A stretch of 64,000 nt of DNA from Bradysia coprophila. Taxonomy: Eukaryota; Arthropoda; Insecta; Diptera; Sciaridae. The position numbers and the translations under genes were made by a program. Location: the NCBI RefSeq assembly GCF_014529535.1, contig NW_023503370.1, forward strand, positions 620,001-684,000, written 5' to 3'. Of the stretch, positions 1-11,203 are shown piece by piece (within the stretch, counting starts at the first letter, position 1; each line of letters starts with the position of its first letter). The notes under the pieces are model-generated. The model did not search any database, was not told the origin of the DNA, and saw only the letters and a list, made by a program, of their open reading frames with translations.

Positions 1-1684
1 AACAACTCTTAAATCAGAAAACACATCACATTTCCATTTTCCGCAAGTGTAATTAGCGGAATGGATTTTTGTTTTTTTTTTTTAGATAAAAGTAAAGGGA
101 AATCGTTTACCAAAATGTATTTTTTATTGATTTATCAATGATAATATACGGTCACGTCCACTCTCGTCATAATCCCTCGTCTATATGTACAACTAAAACC
201 CTCTTAAACCAAATTGATGGCCTTTACCACACCAACGATTTTTGTCAGGAATCGTCAACATTTTCGATATAATTCGTTTTCGCATCCCATACCAATGTAC
301 ATTTCTTAATATTGTTATATAACCCATACACTAAAATTCCGAAAATTGTTCCACTGCCTCTTTATCTTCAGGGAATATGAAATCAAAATTTATGATTTTC
401 TTTTACTGGATAAAGAACAAGAAAAAGTAAAAGAAAAAAATAAAGAAAAATTTATAGAAACTTTTATTGCACCATACTGCTAAACTATGATTATACTTAT
501 GTATGTAGAGTACAGTATAAGTAATGGTGTTGTTTTCGCCCATGTAGCTGATTCTTTTAGAAAAATGATGAATTGATAAAATTCTGTCAAAAATTCTTTT
601 TTCCTTTCTATTCATAAAGTTAAAATTCTTATCGACATTTTCTGAGATCGGAGAAAAAATATAAAAAAAAATATATCAAAATGTAAGGCACAATAATTTG
701 TGTTTGCTGATTCTTTTACCCTCATGCATATTACACGTGTTTGAAAGGGAATTCGACAGACAAACATTATGATTACGGTTATGTGTATGGATACACGCAT
801 TACAGCTCCGTTGATGTTGTGTCATGTAAAATGTTATTATGAATATGATAGAATAGTGGAAGGGTTACTTGAACATGATCTAGTCGTCAAGTAAAGGACG
901 CATGTCTGAAATGTTTATGAACGTAACGTTTATGAAATTTTTAGCTAATAACCTTTTTCCCAGACAAAATCCCTATAGGGATATGTCGCTGGCGTCACCA
1001 TTATTCCGTTAACATCTATCACCGTTTGTAGTGTTCTGATAACTCAAACGCATTGACTAATATTTGAAATTATTTTGGACACCTTGGACAACGCAACGGC
1101 TCTCCCGTAAGGCAAATACTATCATCTGATTGCCTCAAACTTTCTCCTGTAAGGCAAATGGCAATGTTTGATTGGATATCCAATATTGCTGATTATCATT
1201 TCATCGTTCTGTTTGTTAAAAGCTGCGGTTGCATTACAATGGACGTAACTCGCATGTTAAACAGAACAAATTTAAAGGGCGCAATTTTTAGTGACTTACG
1301 ACTGAACAAGTGAATTTTGTCACTTTTTTGTCACTCACGGCTGATAATTTACGCTGTTACGGGACTCTCGTCCATGGTCACACATCGACACCTTTATGTC
1401 AATCATTTTTCTCTATAAAATATTATTGCTATCGCATTCTTCTACTCCACTGTGGTCAGAGGTTTCATTTCTTTTCCAGCGATTTCCAAAAATGCTACCA
1501 ACGAATCATCCATCCAAGTATTTCTTCAAAAACATACATTTAGTCAAATATCCGCTGTCGTCTACCACCCAACATCGATGTACATCTTAGCTACACGTCA
1601 CAAAGCTTCTACATCTCAATCATGTAGTACGCTGAAAACAGTATTTTTTTTATAAGTGATGAAAAGTGTCATTTTTGGAATTTA
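1..1684. other. AT-rich stretch, no gene seen
   Basis: No reading frame with coding character, no convincing exon and no clear repeat structure. The short open frames around 400-800 and 1310-1655 are low-complexity T/A-rich and lack splice or promoter context. Confidence 0.5.
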
Positions 1685-1728
1685 GTAAGCTTGTCGTAAC
1701 GAGGAGAAGCCGAGTAGGACAAGCTTAC
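1685..1728. repeat. small hairpin with 11-bp arms
   Basis: GTAAGCTTGTC (1685-1695) is repeated inverted as GACAAGCTTAC (1718-1728) around a GAGGAGAAGCCGAG loop. The loop words recur near 23318 (GAGGAGAAGCCGAGG) and, changed, near 33953, so this is probably the remnant of a dispersed short element. Confidence 0.55.
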
Positions 1729-1774
1729 GACGTGTCCTGAATAATTCCGCTTTCATCACTAATTACAAAGGACG

Positions 1775-1917
1775 TTTTTTGTGCCGTAAGGATCATAACG
1801 AACACACACAAACACTGTAAAAAAGCTGGAAAATGTTTTCATATAGTACTCTATTTGGCAGATGTCACTCGAAACACTTTTGCTTAGAGTGCGTTGTCCT
1901 TAGGCACAAAAAAAAAA
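1775..1917. mobile_element. MITE-like element with poly-T/GTGCC ends
   Basis: TTTTTTGTGCCGTAAGGA at the left is mirrored by TCCTTAGGCACAAAAAA at the right. The right half (ACTGTAAAAAA, then CTATTTGGCAG, then TGCGTTG) resembles 48705-48783. The GCACTTCAAGCA ends at 43743-43915 may belong to the same wider family. It does not code for anything. Confidence 0.55.
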
Positions 1918-1924
1918 CTTTCTT

Positions 1925-1970
1925 GATGAGGTGCAAGCAACGTTTTGTGCACAGGACAACTGAAAGACAG
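1925..1970 (-). pseudogene. fragment resembling a lectin exon start and its splice acceptor
   Basis: Read on the minus strand, this stretch has a CTTTCAG acceptor-like end followed by TTGTCCTGTGCACAAAACG. It closely matches the start of the lectin exon at 60255-60366, including several intron bases upstream of the acceptor. The similarity continues for about 45 bp and then stops at the neighbouring MITE-like element. It is probably a captured or duplicated exon fragment and not a working gene; a coincidental match seems unlikely at this length. Confidence 0.45.
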
Positions 1971-3426
1971 ATGCCCAAATAAATTAATAAATCACTTCCA
2001 CGAACAACCAAATAATCAAGTAGTCTACCACCACTTGTGTTGGAAAATATATATATGAAATTTCATTAGATTGACAAAAATCTACATTTCAAAGCTATAA
2101 GCGATCAAGCAGCGTTCAGTTTACACACTACCAAAAAATAAGAAAAATGGGCCATGTTTAGGTAGACATAAATCTGCCAAGGCATGAAAACATAAACTCA
2201 CGTCACGAATAATTAATTTGAACCTTAACTATCAAAAGTGTAGTTTCACATTTAGTAAATTGCGTGATTTCAACAATGACTTTTCACATTTAATTCTGCA
2301 AGGTAAAACAAAATTTCACGAAAGATACACTTTCTGCAAATGGAACAAAACGAAATCCTCAGATATAATAATCAAGATTTGTGTCTGTTCTTTAAAAGAA
2401 CTTCTTTTGAGTGCACAAATATTTAGACAACCAAAAAATTGAGGTCATGTGATAGGAAAACATTGGAAAATATTCGTTTGTTGAATGTATATCTACTAGC
2501 TTGCATTTAAAAGTATCACAACAAGTTTCTTTGCGGTAAACATATTAATCGGAATGCAAAAACAATTTCTGATTAAGTCCTATAAACCAAAATTTCCATT
2601 TATAACAATTTAATTCGTTGTCAAACTCAATGCATTGTTAATGTTCTTTCTGGGCCAAGTTTGAACGCATAATGTTTCATAGATTAAATTTGACTAGCAT
2701 TTACATTCGCAGATAACAACCGTTCGAACTATTGGCCAATATTTACATTGTTTTTGATAGAAAATAAAACCCATTAGGGATGAGGTATCAATAATTTCGT
2801 TGCAATGTATGTAGTCATGTATCGGTACAATAATATTCTCAGAAAACCGTTTCATATGTATGGCTGGGGGTGAAACAAATAAAACGAGAGCATGAGTCTA
2901 TGTCATTTTATTGCAGTGACCAGAAATATCATATTTTCAAATATGGAACTTGTCTAGCACAACATGCCTATCACTAATTCATATCGGCAACAACTTTGAT
3001 TTCATACGGTCTGTGCAGACTCTGGTTATAAATGTTCAAAAATTTAATAATGTTGCTCATGTTACAAGCCGTGGTTTTCTGACGAAGTAGAATTCATATT
3101 TTCATATTTAATTTCACGCATTTGACATCCAATGAGCCATTACAAATACCTTAATTCCACTATGCTCTTCGAATAATGTTAATGTCCAAAGCATTTCGTA
3201 CAGTCTTAAAATTTCTTCACTCTTCAGTCTCATCGACTGGCATAAATTGCGGCACTATTTGGGCTATTGATCTTATAAGTGAATTCACATTTCGAAACAG
3301 TGGCAGAAACAATTTACGCTTTAGTGTTTACCCTATTTTGGCCTGATTAACGGTTTTCTAATGGTAAGTAATTTCAACCTACCTTTTCTTATCATGTTCT
3401 CCCTCTAATCGTACGTATGTTTTTGC
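1971..3426. other. intergenic AT-rich DNA upstream of the secreted repeat gene
   Basis: I see no gene, tandem repeat or clear inverted repeat here. The final few hundred bases are presumably the regulatory region of the gene starting at 3506. Confidence 0.4.
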
Positions 3427-3464
3427 TATAAATAGTGTCAACATACAACTTTTTTCAATCAGAC
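3427..3464 (+). promoter_or_regulatory. TATA box and start region of the secreted repeat gene
   Basis: TATAAATA at 3427-3434 is followed about 30 bp later by TTCAATCAGAC, an arthropod initiator-like sequence at 3455-3464. The spacing is the classical TATA-to-Inr distance, and the first ATG lies about 45 bp further on. A strong TATA promoter next to a signal-peptide exon is typical of tissue-specific, highly expressed secreted-protein genes. Confidence 0.65.
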
Positions 3465-3505
3465 AGTTTTTGCTCATTAAGTCGAAAACAAAGCATTAAA
3501 CGAAA

Positions 3506-5864
3506 ATGTGTAAACATATCGGTCTCGTACTGACCATCTTGTGCCTTTTAGTCAAGGGTAAATTTGTGGAATTATTAGTACATTACGTCCGAAGTTCCAA
3601 ATTTTTATTTTGACGAGTGGGACGTTATGCCCTGGCCCGAAGAGGATTCTCACTTGTCAAAAAAACTTCGTGCTTCTGGTCGGTAAATGTACTCATAAAA
3701 TTGCATTTACCGACCAGAATCACGTAAAGATCTAAAATTTCACTTTTTTGTTGTTACGAAAGTGTTATGAAACTGATTTGCGGATTCTGTCAAAAGAGTA
3801 AAGCAGTAATTATATTGACGAGCGATACGAATATTCGCGTGCTAGTGTCAAGAAAATATATGTATTTGCGTAAATATTCTCATTGCTCGTCAATATAATT
3901 ACTGCTTAAAACATGATGTGTAAAAATTCTCAGAGGAGTATCATGTTTCGAATTTTCAAGAATTTCATACTTTTTGGTTTAAAGCTTTGGATAATTGCAT
4001 TCTTTATAACAGCCTTATTCGCAATTACTGTACCTACTCATAGCGACGCAGAAGACATAATCCAAATATTTATTTTCTTCTTCTGTCACGTTTGACAGTA
4101 TAACACTATAAAAATTTGAATTATAGCTAATTATAGCTAGAGTTACAGTTTGCGGATTCTGTAATGGTGAAAATTGCGTATCACACAATTTTGTATATTT
4201 TTTCTGATGTACATCAGCTTAATCATCGCATTGTCTTATTAGAACCAAACTCTGATGAAGTGTTGTAAAAAAACCTTTTATATTCCAAATTTATAGACAT
4301 GGACATGCTACCAACACCAGCTAAAAATTCTATGGGTAATGCCGCTAAGCGAAAGGGCGATGATGCTGCTGACGCTTCTCGAAAGGGCGATGATGCTGCT
4401 GACGCTTCTCGAAAGGGCGACTCTGCTGCTGATGCTTCTCGAAAGGGCGACTCTGCTGCTGATGCTTCTCGAAAGGGCGACTCTGCTGCTGATGCTTCTC
4501 AAAAGGCCGATTCTGCTGGTGATGCTTCTCGAAAGGCCGATTCTGCTGCTGATGCTTCTCGAAAGGCCGATTCTGCTGCTGATGCTTCTCGAATAGCCGA
4601 TTCTGCTGCTGATGCTTCTCGAAAGGGGGCCTCTGCTGCTGATGCTTCTCGAAAGGGCGATTCTGCTGCTGATGCTTCTCGAAAGGGGGCATCTGCTGCT
4701 GATGCTTCTCGAAAGGGAGCCTCTGCTGCTGATGCTACTAGAAAGGGGGCCTCTGCTGCTGATGCTACTAGAAAGGGGGCCTCTGCTGCTGATGCTTCTC
4801 GAAAGGGGGCCTCTGCTGCTGATGCTACTAGAAAGGGGGCCTCTGCTGCTGATGCTACTAGAAAGGGTGCCTCTGCTGCTGATGCTACTAGAAAGGGTGC
4901 CTCTGCTGCTGATGCTACTAGAAAGGGTGCCTCTGCTGCAGATGCTACTAGAAAGGGTGCCTCTGCTGCTGATGCTACTAGAAAGGGTGCCTCTGCTGCT
5001 GATGCTACTAGAAAGGGTGCCTCTGCTGCAGATGCTACTAGAAAGGGTGCCTCTGCTGCTGATGCTACTAGAAAGGGTGCCTCTGCTGCTGATGCTTCTC
5101 GAAAGGGTGCCTCTGCTGCTGATGCTTCTCGAAAGGGTGCCTCTGCTGCTGATGCTTCTCGAAAGGGTGCCTCTGCTGCTGATGCTTCTCGAAAGGGTAG
5201 TTCGGCTGCTGATGCTACTAGAAAGGGTGCCTCTGCTGCTGATGCTACTAGAAAGGGTAATTCGGCTGCTGATGCTACTCGAATTTGTGATGCTGATGCT
5301 GACGCTGACTGTGATGCTGACGCTGACTTCGATGCTGATGCTGATGCTGACTGTGATGCTGATGCTGATGCTGACTGCGATGCTGATGCTGATGCTGACG
5401 CTGACTCCGATGCTGATGCTGATGCTGATGCTGACTGCGATGCTGATGCTGATGCTGACTGCGATGCTGATGCTGACGCTGACTTCGATGCTGATGCTGA
5501 TGCTGACTGCGATGCTGATGCTGACGCTGACTACGATGCTGATGCTGACGCTGACTTCGATGCTGATGCTGACGCTGACTGCGATGCTGACGCTGACGCT
5601 GACTATGATGCTGACGCTGACTTCGATGCTGATGCTCACGCTGACTGTGATGCTGCAAGGGCCAATTCTCCCTGTCGCTCTTCTCGAAACTGCGATGCTG
5701 CAAGGGCAAATTCTCCCTGTCGCTCTTCTCGAAACTGCGATGCTGCAGCTGATGCTATGAGGGCTCAATCTTCTCGAAATTGCGATGCTGCTGCTGATGC
5801 TATGAGGGCTCAATCTACTCGAAATTGCGATTATGCTTCTGACGCATTGTATGATCCACTATGA
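3506..5864 (+). CDS. secreted low-complexity repeat protein, two exons
   Basis: Exon 1 (3506-3557) encodes MCKHIGLVLTILCLLVK, a signal peptide. It ends at a GTAAAT donor with one leftover base. Exon 2 (4297-5864) follows a TTTATAG acceptor, and the joined codon (G+AC, Asp) continues in frame into the long ORF, giving about 539 residues. After a short linker come 31 decapeptides of the RKGASAADAT type. An Asp-Ala tract broken by Cys, Phe or Tyr follows (5280-5645), then four 15-residue repeats starting CDAA and carrying CRSSRN or AQSSRN ends, and a short acidic tail. Alternating basic, small and acidic residues with regular Cys suggest an extracellular structural material such as silk, glue or salivary secretion; that is inference. 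I do not recognise a family. Repetition keeps several other frames open, but only this frame fits the signal peptide and intron phase. The intron contains two MITEs. Confidence 0.75.
3580..3724. mobile_element. hairpin MITE in the first intron
   Basis: The left part matches the element at 11204-11318 in layout (CCGAAGTTCCAA, then GACGAGTGGGACGTTATGCCC, then CACTTGTCA). It is followed by a second hairpin with arms GGTCGGTAAATG and CATTTACCGACC (about 3678-3716). It is probably a diverged or composite copy of the same family. Confidence 0.6.
3801..3907. mobile_element. 107-bp palindromic MITE in the first intron
   Basis: The arms begin AAGCAGTAATTATATTG and are complementary at the far end for 23 bases, with a further imperfect stem (ATACGAATATTCGC against GCGTAAATATTC). 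It has no coding capacity. Confidence 0.75.
4350..5279 (+). repeat. 31 tandem 30-bp coding repeats
   Basis: The period is exactly 30 bp, with the codon pattern CGA AAG GG(N) N(N)C TCT GCT GCT GAT GCT (TCT/ACT). Sub-blocks are visible. The early units carry GAT or GAC where later ones carry GCC. A middle block uses GCTACT where flanking blocks use GCTTCT. This is the signature of expansion by unequal exchange. Single variant units (CAAAAGGCC, CGAATAGCC, GGTAGTTCG, GGTAATTCG) give useful landmarks. Confidence 0.9.
5280..5645 (+). repeat. GATGCT-rich acidic tract (Asp-Ala)n with spaced Cys, Phe, Tyr
   Basis: The tract is built from GATGCT and GACGCT codon pairs and interrupted every 6-12 residues by TGC/TGT (Cys), TTC (Phe), TAC/TAT (Tyr) or TCC (Ser). 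It is coding in the frame of the secreted protein. Such dense acidic runs can bind divalent cations; that is inference. Confidence 0.85.
5646..5825 (+). repeat. four 45-bp repeats encoding 15-residue Cys/Arg units
   Basis: There are units at 5646-5690, 5691-5735, 5736-5780 and 5781-5825. The first two contain two cysteines, one at the start and one in PCRSS. The last two keep only the first Cys and carry DAMRAQS in the centre. They form the C-terminal module of the secreted protein. Confidence 0.85.
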
Positions 5865-5979
5865 TTCCATGATTGAACAACCAGCTGACGATATGATGGG
5901 TTCTATGAAAGCCCTTGCAGTGCAGATGGTGTTTCTGGAAGCAAATAATAGAAAAATGTAAAATCGTTGCAGAAACCCT

Positions 5980-5985
5980 AATAAA
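5980..5985 (+). terminator. poly(A) signal AATAAA
   Basis: AATAAA lies about 115 bp after the stop codon of the secreted repeat gene, in an AT-rich sequence and in the correct orientation. Confidence 0.6.
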
Positions 5986-7471
5986 ATATTGGAAAACTGA
6001 AATGATAGAATTGTACATTTTACATCAAATATATTCAATTAATCAGCAGGCAAATGCGAAAGATTCGTATCACTGCTCAATGAAAACGTTTAACCAAAAT
6101 TACATTGAAAACAGGTCCGACTGTAGACCGTCTCAGTCGCAGAACAAAACCATTTTAATGAGATAAGGGAATCATTGTTTTTGTCATGAATCTATTATCC
6201 CAGTTGCTTATTGCAATTTGACCGTGACCGTGACATATCAAGAGCTGGTAGAGTTTGAACGTTTCTTATTGCAATTTGACTGATTAATAATCTACTCTAG
6301 AAGACTCGTGAATTGTGTTTTTCCCGGAAATCGTCGATAACTACCGATGATCGTAATTCGCGGCAGTTTCCAGACAGACTACACCACTACTGCTTTCGTA
6401 AAGTGGCAACCGCTACTTAATAAACAGCTCTTACATGTGATCTATAGTTTCTACTAAAGTTAAACCATACTGTGGACTCATTGAATTTAATTTCCGTAAA
6501 TTTCTGTTTACAATGTAAGTTTTACATATTTAAGTTTGATATGATACGCTAACCTAAGGTAAAACAAAAAGCGATACAAGAACAAGCCTCTATATATTCT
6601 TCCATGGAGTTGGATATTTTATATCTCTAAATGGAGACTTGGCTGTTTCTCAAACTAAATACGTTTCATGGTATAAAACAAACCGACTCTCCGACCAGAA
6701 GATTTTCTTTTCACACAAAAGGGGTTTACTTTTCGGTTGACCTTTTTTTTCTGTTTCATTGAACCTTTGCCATTAAATTATCATATAAAATATAATATAC
6801 GCCCATAGCAGAAGTGACTTGAAAATATACAGAAGTAAGTCTAAAGCCGAAAAGTCTGGATTCTGTGTGAGCACATATTGTTACGAGAACGAGATTTTCA
6901 TTATGTGTGTTATCGTGTTCGAAATGAAATGAATAAAAATGAAAGAAGGGTCTTTGGAGAAATAAGGTTAAATGTTATACTTTCTTCGGTTCCTTGGGTT
7001 TTTTCCCTTCTTTTCTTTTCCTTCTTTGATGAATGATTGCGAATTGTACATAAAGTAAAGCGAATAATAAAGATTTGAGTCTCGATCGGTGGATTATTAG
7101 GATTTGTGTGGCTAAATTTTCGGCGCAAAACAAACAGTATATTTACATAGTACATCATTATGCAAATGATGTTTTTACTCGAATATCAAAATTTCACCCA
7201 TCATTTCAGCTCCATTAGATAGTAATCCGAAAAGTGCCTCTCGAATTGACTTTAAGGCACTCAGCACGTTTTAAGCATAGAAGAAGCAGAACGTTTCTTT
7301 GTGGCATTGGAATAAAACTACTTTCAACCGTATACTTTGTGAACTTACACTGTAAATTCACGCCGTAAGTGTGCCTAAAATTTGAATTTTAATTGAACGA
7401 TTCGATGAAAAAGTGAACCGAAAAATACATTTCAACGCTTCATTGTTTGAAAATGACGCTACGTTAGAAAG
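5986..7471. other. intergenic, no gene seen
   Basis: The stretch is AT-rich without coding signals. A direct repeat, CTTATTGCAATTTGAC, occurs twice near 6206 and 6267. Nothing else stands out. Confidence 0.4.
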
Positions 7472-9714
7472 ACGCATACGTTTGTAACACGTCGAATTGG
7501 ACTCCCTGAGTAAGGGGAAACCTATTGTGGTTGTCTAGAGATGCCAAATCCGCGGAAAAAAACATAGCTAACGCCGACCCGTACGAAACACCTATTCGTA
7601 TCAAAAGCCTTTAATGTGAAACTCTTCATTTCTCTTACTTCATTTTCTTCTCTGCTGAAAAACTATTCTCCCTTTAAAATCACTTACATTATCCACTCTT
7701 TGCTTTGTTATCATATACAACTAAATTGCCGGAGGCAATATAGACAGCCCCGTACGAAGTCAAATTTCATAAATTCCTATTTAAACAGCTATATACCGCT
7801 ATATTTACCTATATTTCACTGTAAATAAACATTTCACAGATAAATATATGCTATTATATAGCTCTATATGCCTGTATATAGCTCAATATAGCTGTATATA
7901 GGTATATATAGATGTCCGTATATGGAATCCCTGAAACCCCACACACATAACAAATTATTTCCATGTTAACAGAAACTCTCTAAGTATTATTTTTCCCAAG
8001 ATATTTCTATTTTACTAAAATCCAATATGGTCGCCGGCAGCCATTTTGTTAGGAGACCGGAAATAGTACCGACGCTTTACATTCGTTAATACCTTTCAAA
8101 CAAAAAAAAAATCATGAAATTCGGTCAAAATTTACTCGAGATATTGTCAAAATACACCACGTTCACTGTACTTGCGAGTAGCCAGATAAGAGCTCACTCC
8201 AAGAGACCTAGCTCACGCTCCGGAGAACATAATTTCATAAAAAAAAATTTCTCTGATTGGTACGGTCAATACCTATCTAATAAAGCTAAAACAGACGAAA
8301 TATGTTCAAATGTGGCCGACCTACAAGCAAAAACTGCTTGCCGCCCTGTGCCTGTTCCACACCAAGGGGTCTAACTCACGAGTCGGTCATCCGATTTCCC
8401 TAAACTTTTTTTTTGTCGATCGGTATTGTAAATACCTTTTTTTTTACGTATCCCTTACAAGTTTAACGTTTAAATGTCCGGAGATATCTTCGAAAAACCG
8501 TAAAGCACTTATTGGGCCACAGCTCGGGAGGGGTCGATCCAAAATCACTCATCTTCGAACTTAGCCTGTCTTTTGACATTACCAAACGGGAAAAAAAAGA
8601 ATTTTCAAAATCGGATGCGTTTTACTCAAGTTATCGTGCAGACGGACAGACGGACATTTTTTTTTCCGCGGATTTGGCATCTCTAGACAACCACAATAGG
8701 TTTCCCCTTACTCAGGGAGTCCAATTCGACGTGTTACAAACGTATGCGTAAACCTATAAGACCCCAGTACTTCGTACGGGTCTAAAAATGTCCGTCTGTC
8801 TGTCCGTCTGTCCGTCTGTCTGTCTGCACGATAACTTGAGTAAAACGCATCCGATTTTGAAAATTCTTTTTTTTCCCGTTTGGTAATGTCAAAAGACAGG
8901 CTAAGTTCGAAGATGAGTGATTTTGGATCGACCCCTCCCGAGCTGTGGCCCAATAAGTGCTTTACGGTTTTTCGAAGATATCTCCGGACGTTTAAACGTT
9001 AAACTTGTAAGTGATACGTCAAATAAAAGGTATTTACAATACCGATCGACAGAAAAAAAGGTTATGGAAATCGGATGACCGACTCGTGAGTTAGACCCCT
9101 TGGTGTGGAACAGGCACAGGGCGGCAAGCAGTTTTTGCTTGTAGGTCGGCCAAATTTGAACATATTTCGTTCGTTTTAGCTTTATTAGATAGGTATTGAC
9201 CGTACCAATCAGGGAAAAAAAAGTTTATGAAATTATGTTCTCCGGAGCGTGAGCTAGGTCTCTTGGAGTGAGCTCTTATCTGGCTACTCGGCCGTACAGT
9301 GAACGTGGAGTATTTTGTCAATGTCTCGAGTAAATTTTGACCGAATTTCATGATTTTTTTTTGTTTGAAAGGTATTAACAAATGTAAAGCGTCGGTACTA
9401 TTTTCGGTTTCCTAACAAAATGGCTGCCGGCGGCCATATTGGATTTTATTAAAAGTGATATAAAGTGGGAAAAATGATGCTTAGAGAGTTTCTGTTAACA
9501 TGGAAATAATGTGTTAAGTGTGAGGGGTTTCAGGGATTCCATATATGGACATCTATATATACCTATATACAGCTATATTGAGCTTTTTACAGGCATATAG
9601 AGCTATATAATAGCATTTTCCTCTGTGAAATGTTTATTTACAGTGAAATATAGGTAAATATAGCGGTATATAGCTGTTTAAATAGGAATTTATGAAATTT
9701 GACTTCGTACGGGG
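7472..9714. mobile_element. large foldback element with arms over 900 bp
   Basis: The segment 7747-8656 is repeated inverted at about 8787-9714, with high similarity throughout, both ends carrying GCCCCGTACGAAGTC. The ~130-bp centre (8657-8786) contains a block, 8657-8749, whose inverted copy lies outside the left arm at 7472-7562, so the structure is nested. The arms contain a (GTCTGTCC)n tract near the centre and ATATAGC-rich outer parts. The short frames that occur in both arms (8114-8374 and 9091-9381) are mirror copies and are probably not genes. It is a non-autonomous foldback transposon by structure; I cannot name the family. Confidence 0.85.
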
Positions 9715-9715
9715 C

Positions 9716-9959
9716 TTTCCGCGAAATTGCCTGAAATCAATCGTCCAAAACAGGTACACAAAAAGTTTTTTCATGCTTCGAGACGAAAATGAGGGCAATT
9801 TTTCGAATTTTCTCGGGTTTCCGGCCCTCTGCATGAAAACTTACATGTGCACCTGTTAGGGACGGGTGATTTAAGGCACTTTCGCTTGTAAGCCTCACTT
9901 CGTTCGGCCTACAATCCGCGAAATTGCCTAAAATCAATCGTCCAAAACAGGTACACAAA
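9716..9959. mobile_element. one full and one half copy of a GCGAAATTGCCT hairpin family
   Basis: CGCGAAATTGCCTGAAATC with CGTCCAAAACAGGTACACA occurs at 9720-9761 and again at 9917-9958. The second copy pairs with an inverted arm near 9845-9890 (GCACCTGTTAGGGACG to AAGGCACTTTCGC), which completes a hairpin element of about 115 bp. The half copy abuts the end of the large foldback. Full relatives are at 55857-55977 and 60466-60579. Confidence 0.7.
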
Positions 9960-11203
9960 TAACCATTGTAAGTCCGATGAGAATAACCGAGTTATTGTGT
10001 TAGCAAGGAATTGACTAGGTGTTACAAAAATTTTCATACACCTAAGATTTGAGGTCCTACATTCATACATTAGTGATCATTTCATAACAAAAACATTTTC
10101 TAATAATTTGTATCACTGAGATCCTGAAGTTGTCGTGACCGTGACCAATGTATTTCTTGATAACTTCGTCAAGTACTTTTATTTAAAAAAAAAATCAAAA
10201 CGAAAATAGAATTACCTCCCAGAAAATCATTTGGATATCTAACCAGACACTCTTGAAATTGTTCCAATAAATATTGTTTACCTAAAAAGTGATAGACGAA
10301 AATCAACCGACAACGAAAATAAGATTCCTATTCCACTGAGGTAAGAATTATTTACCGAGAAATATCCACTTTCCATTAGAAAAGAAATGAGTTAAATTTC
10401 GATATGGAAAACTTTTATGGCGCCAGCCACGTGAACGAAACGTGCAATGAATCAAAAATTTAAATCAATTTGCATATGATCAGAAAAATGAGATGGCCAA
10501 TTTTTTTTAGATATTTCAATTCGGAAATTGACATATTCAATTTTGCTTGGCATTTGTAAGGTATTTCCTGGAGACTGTTATCCCATACAAATATACGTGC
10601 TTATTATGCTGTGCGATTGGAAGCAACGTCATACACAGAATCCCTATCTCGGTCTGCATCTCTCTTTCTCTCTCTCCTGTTGGTGGTGAGCTTTGATCTC
10701 ATACGATTTATGGTTGCAATTTTATATTTGAATTTCTTTTAAGTTAGAAATGTCTGTAGGGTATGTGATGTTATAATAACAAGAAAATCATAATACAAAT
10801 ATTAGATTTAATCCCACAATATATATGTTTGTGTAGGCGTTGAAATGCATTGCTCGCTTGGAAACTTGTGGTTCCGACGTGTGAGAAGTTTGCACCATAA
10901 CAGATTTGTTTACCGGTCACTTGGCCAAGGCTGTCACTTCACAGATTGCCCGATCGGGTGTAAGGTCCGACTCCATTATTTAAATTCTATTCTGGTGCCT
11001 GCTTGCAGTATGCAGTATTTTAATTCTTGCTATTAGTTATAAAGCAAAAATCTCCTATCAAGTTAGACTGGTCTTTATTTTTCTGCTTCATGCATCCAAA
11101 AAGCATAAACGCAACCAAGCTGTTTTGTAGGACGGTATAAGTGTCACGAAAGTTGGAGTTTTTGTTCGTAATATTAACTGAACACCTAGACGAAGAATAG
11201 TAT
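9960..11203. other. intergenic, no gene seen
   Basis: No supported exon. A pyrimidine-rich run (CTCTCTTTCTCTCTCTCC) lies near 10660. Confidence 0.4.

Noticed and set aside
3913..4095. 60-codon hydrophobic frame inside the intron
   Set aside because: It lies between MITE sequence and the acceptor, has no donor or promoter of its own, and may be part of an inserted segment.
4308..5813. 501-codon antisense frame over the repeat exon
   Set aside because: Mirror of the coding repeats; no splice, start or promoter context on the minus strand, while the sense frame fits a signal peptide and intron phase.
8114..9381. Matching 86- and 96-codon frames in both foldback arms
   Set aside because: They are inverted copies of the same repeat DNA; differences include length changes in A-runs, so coding constraint is not evident.
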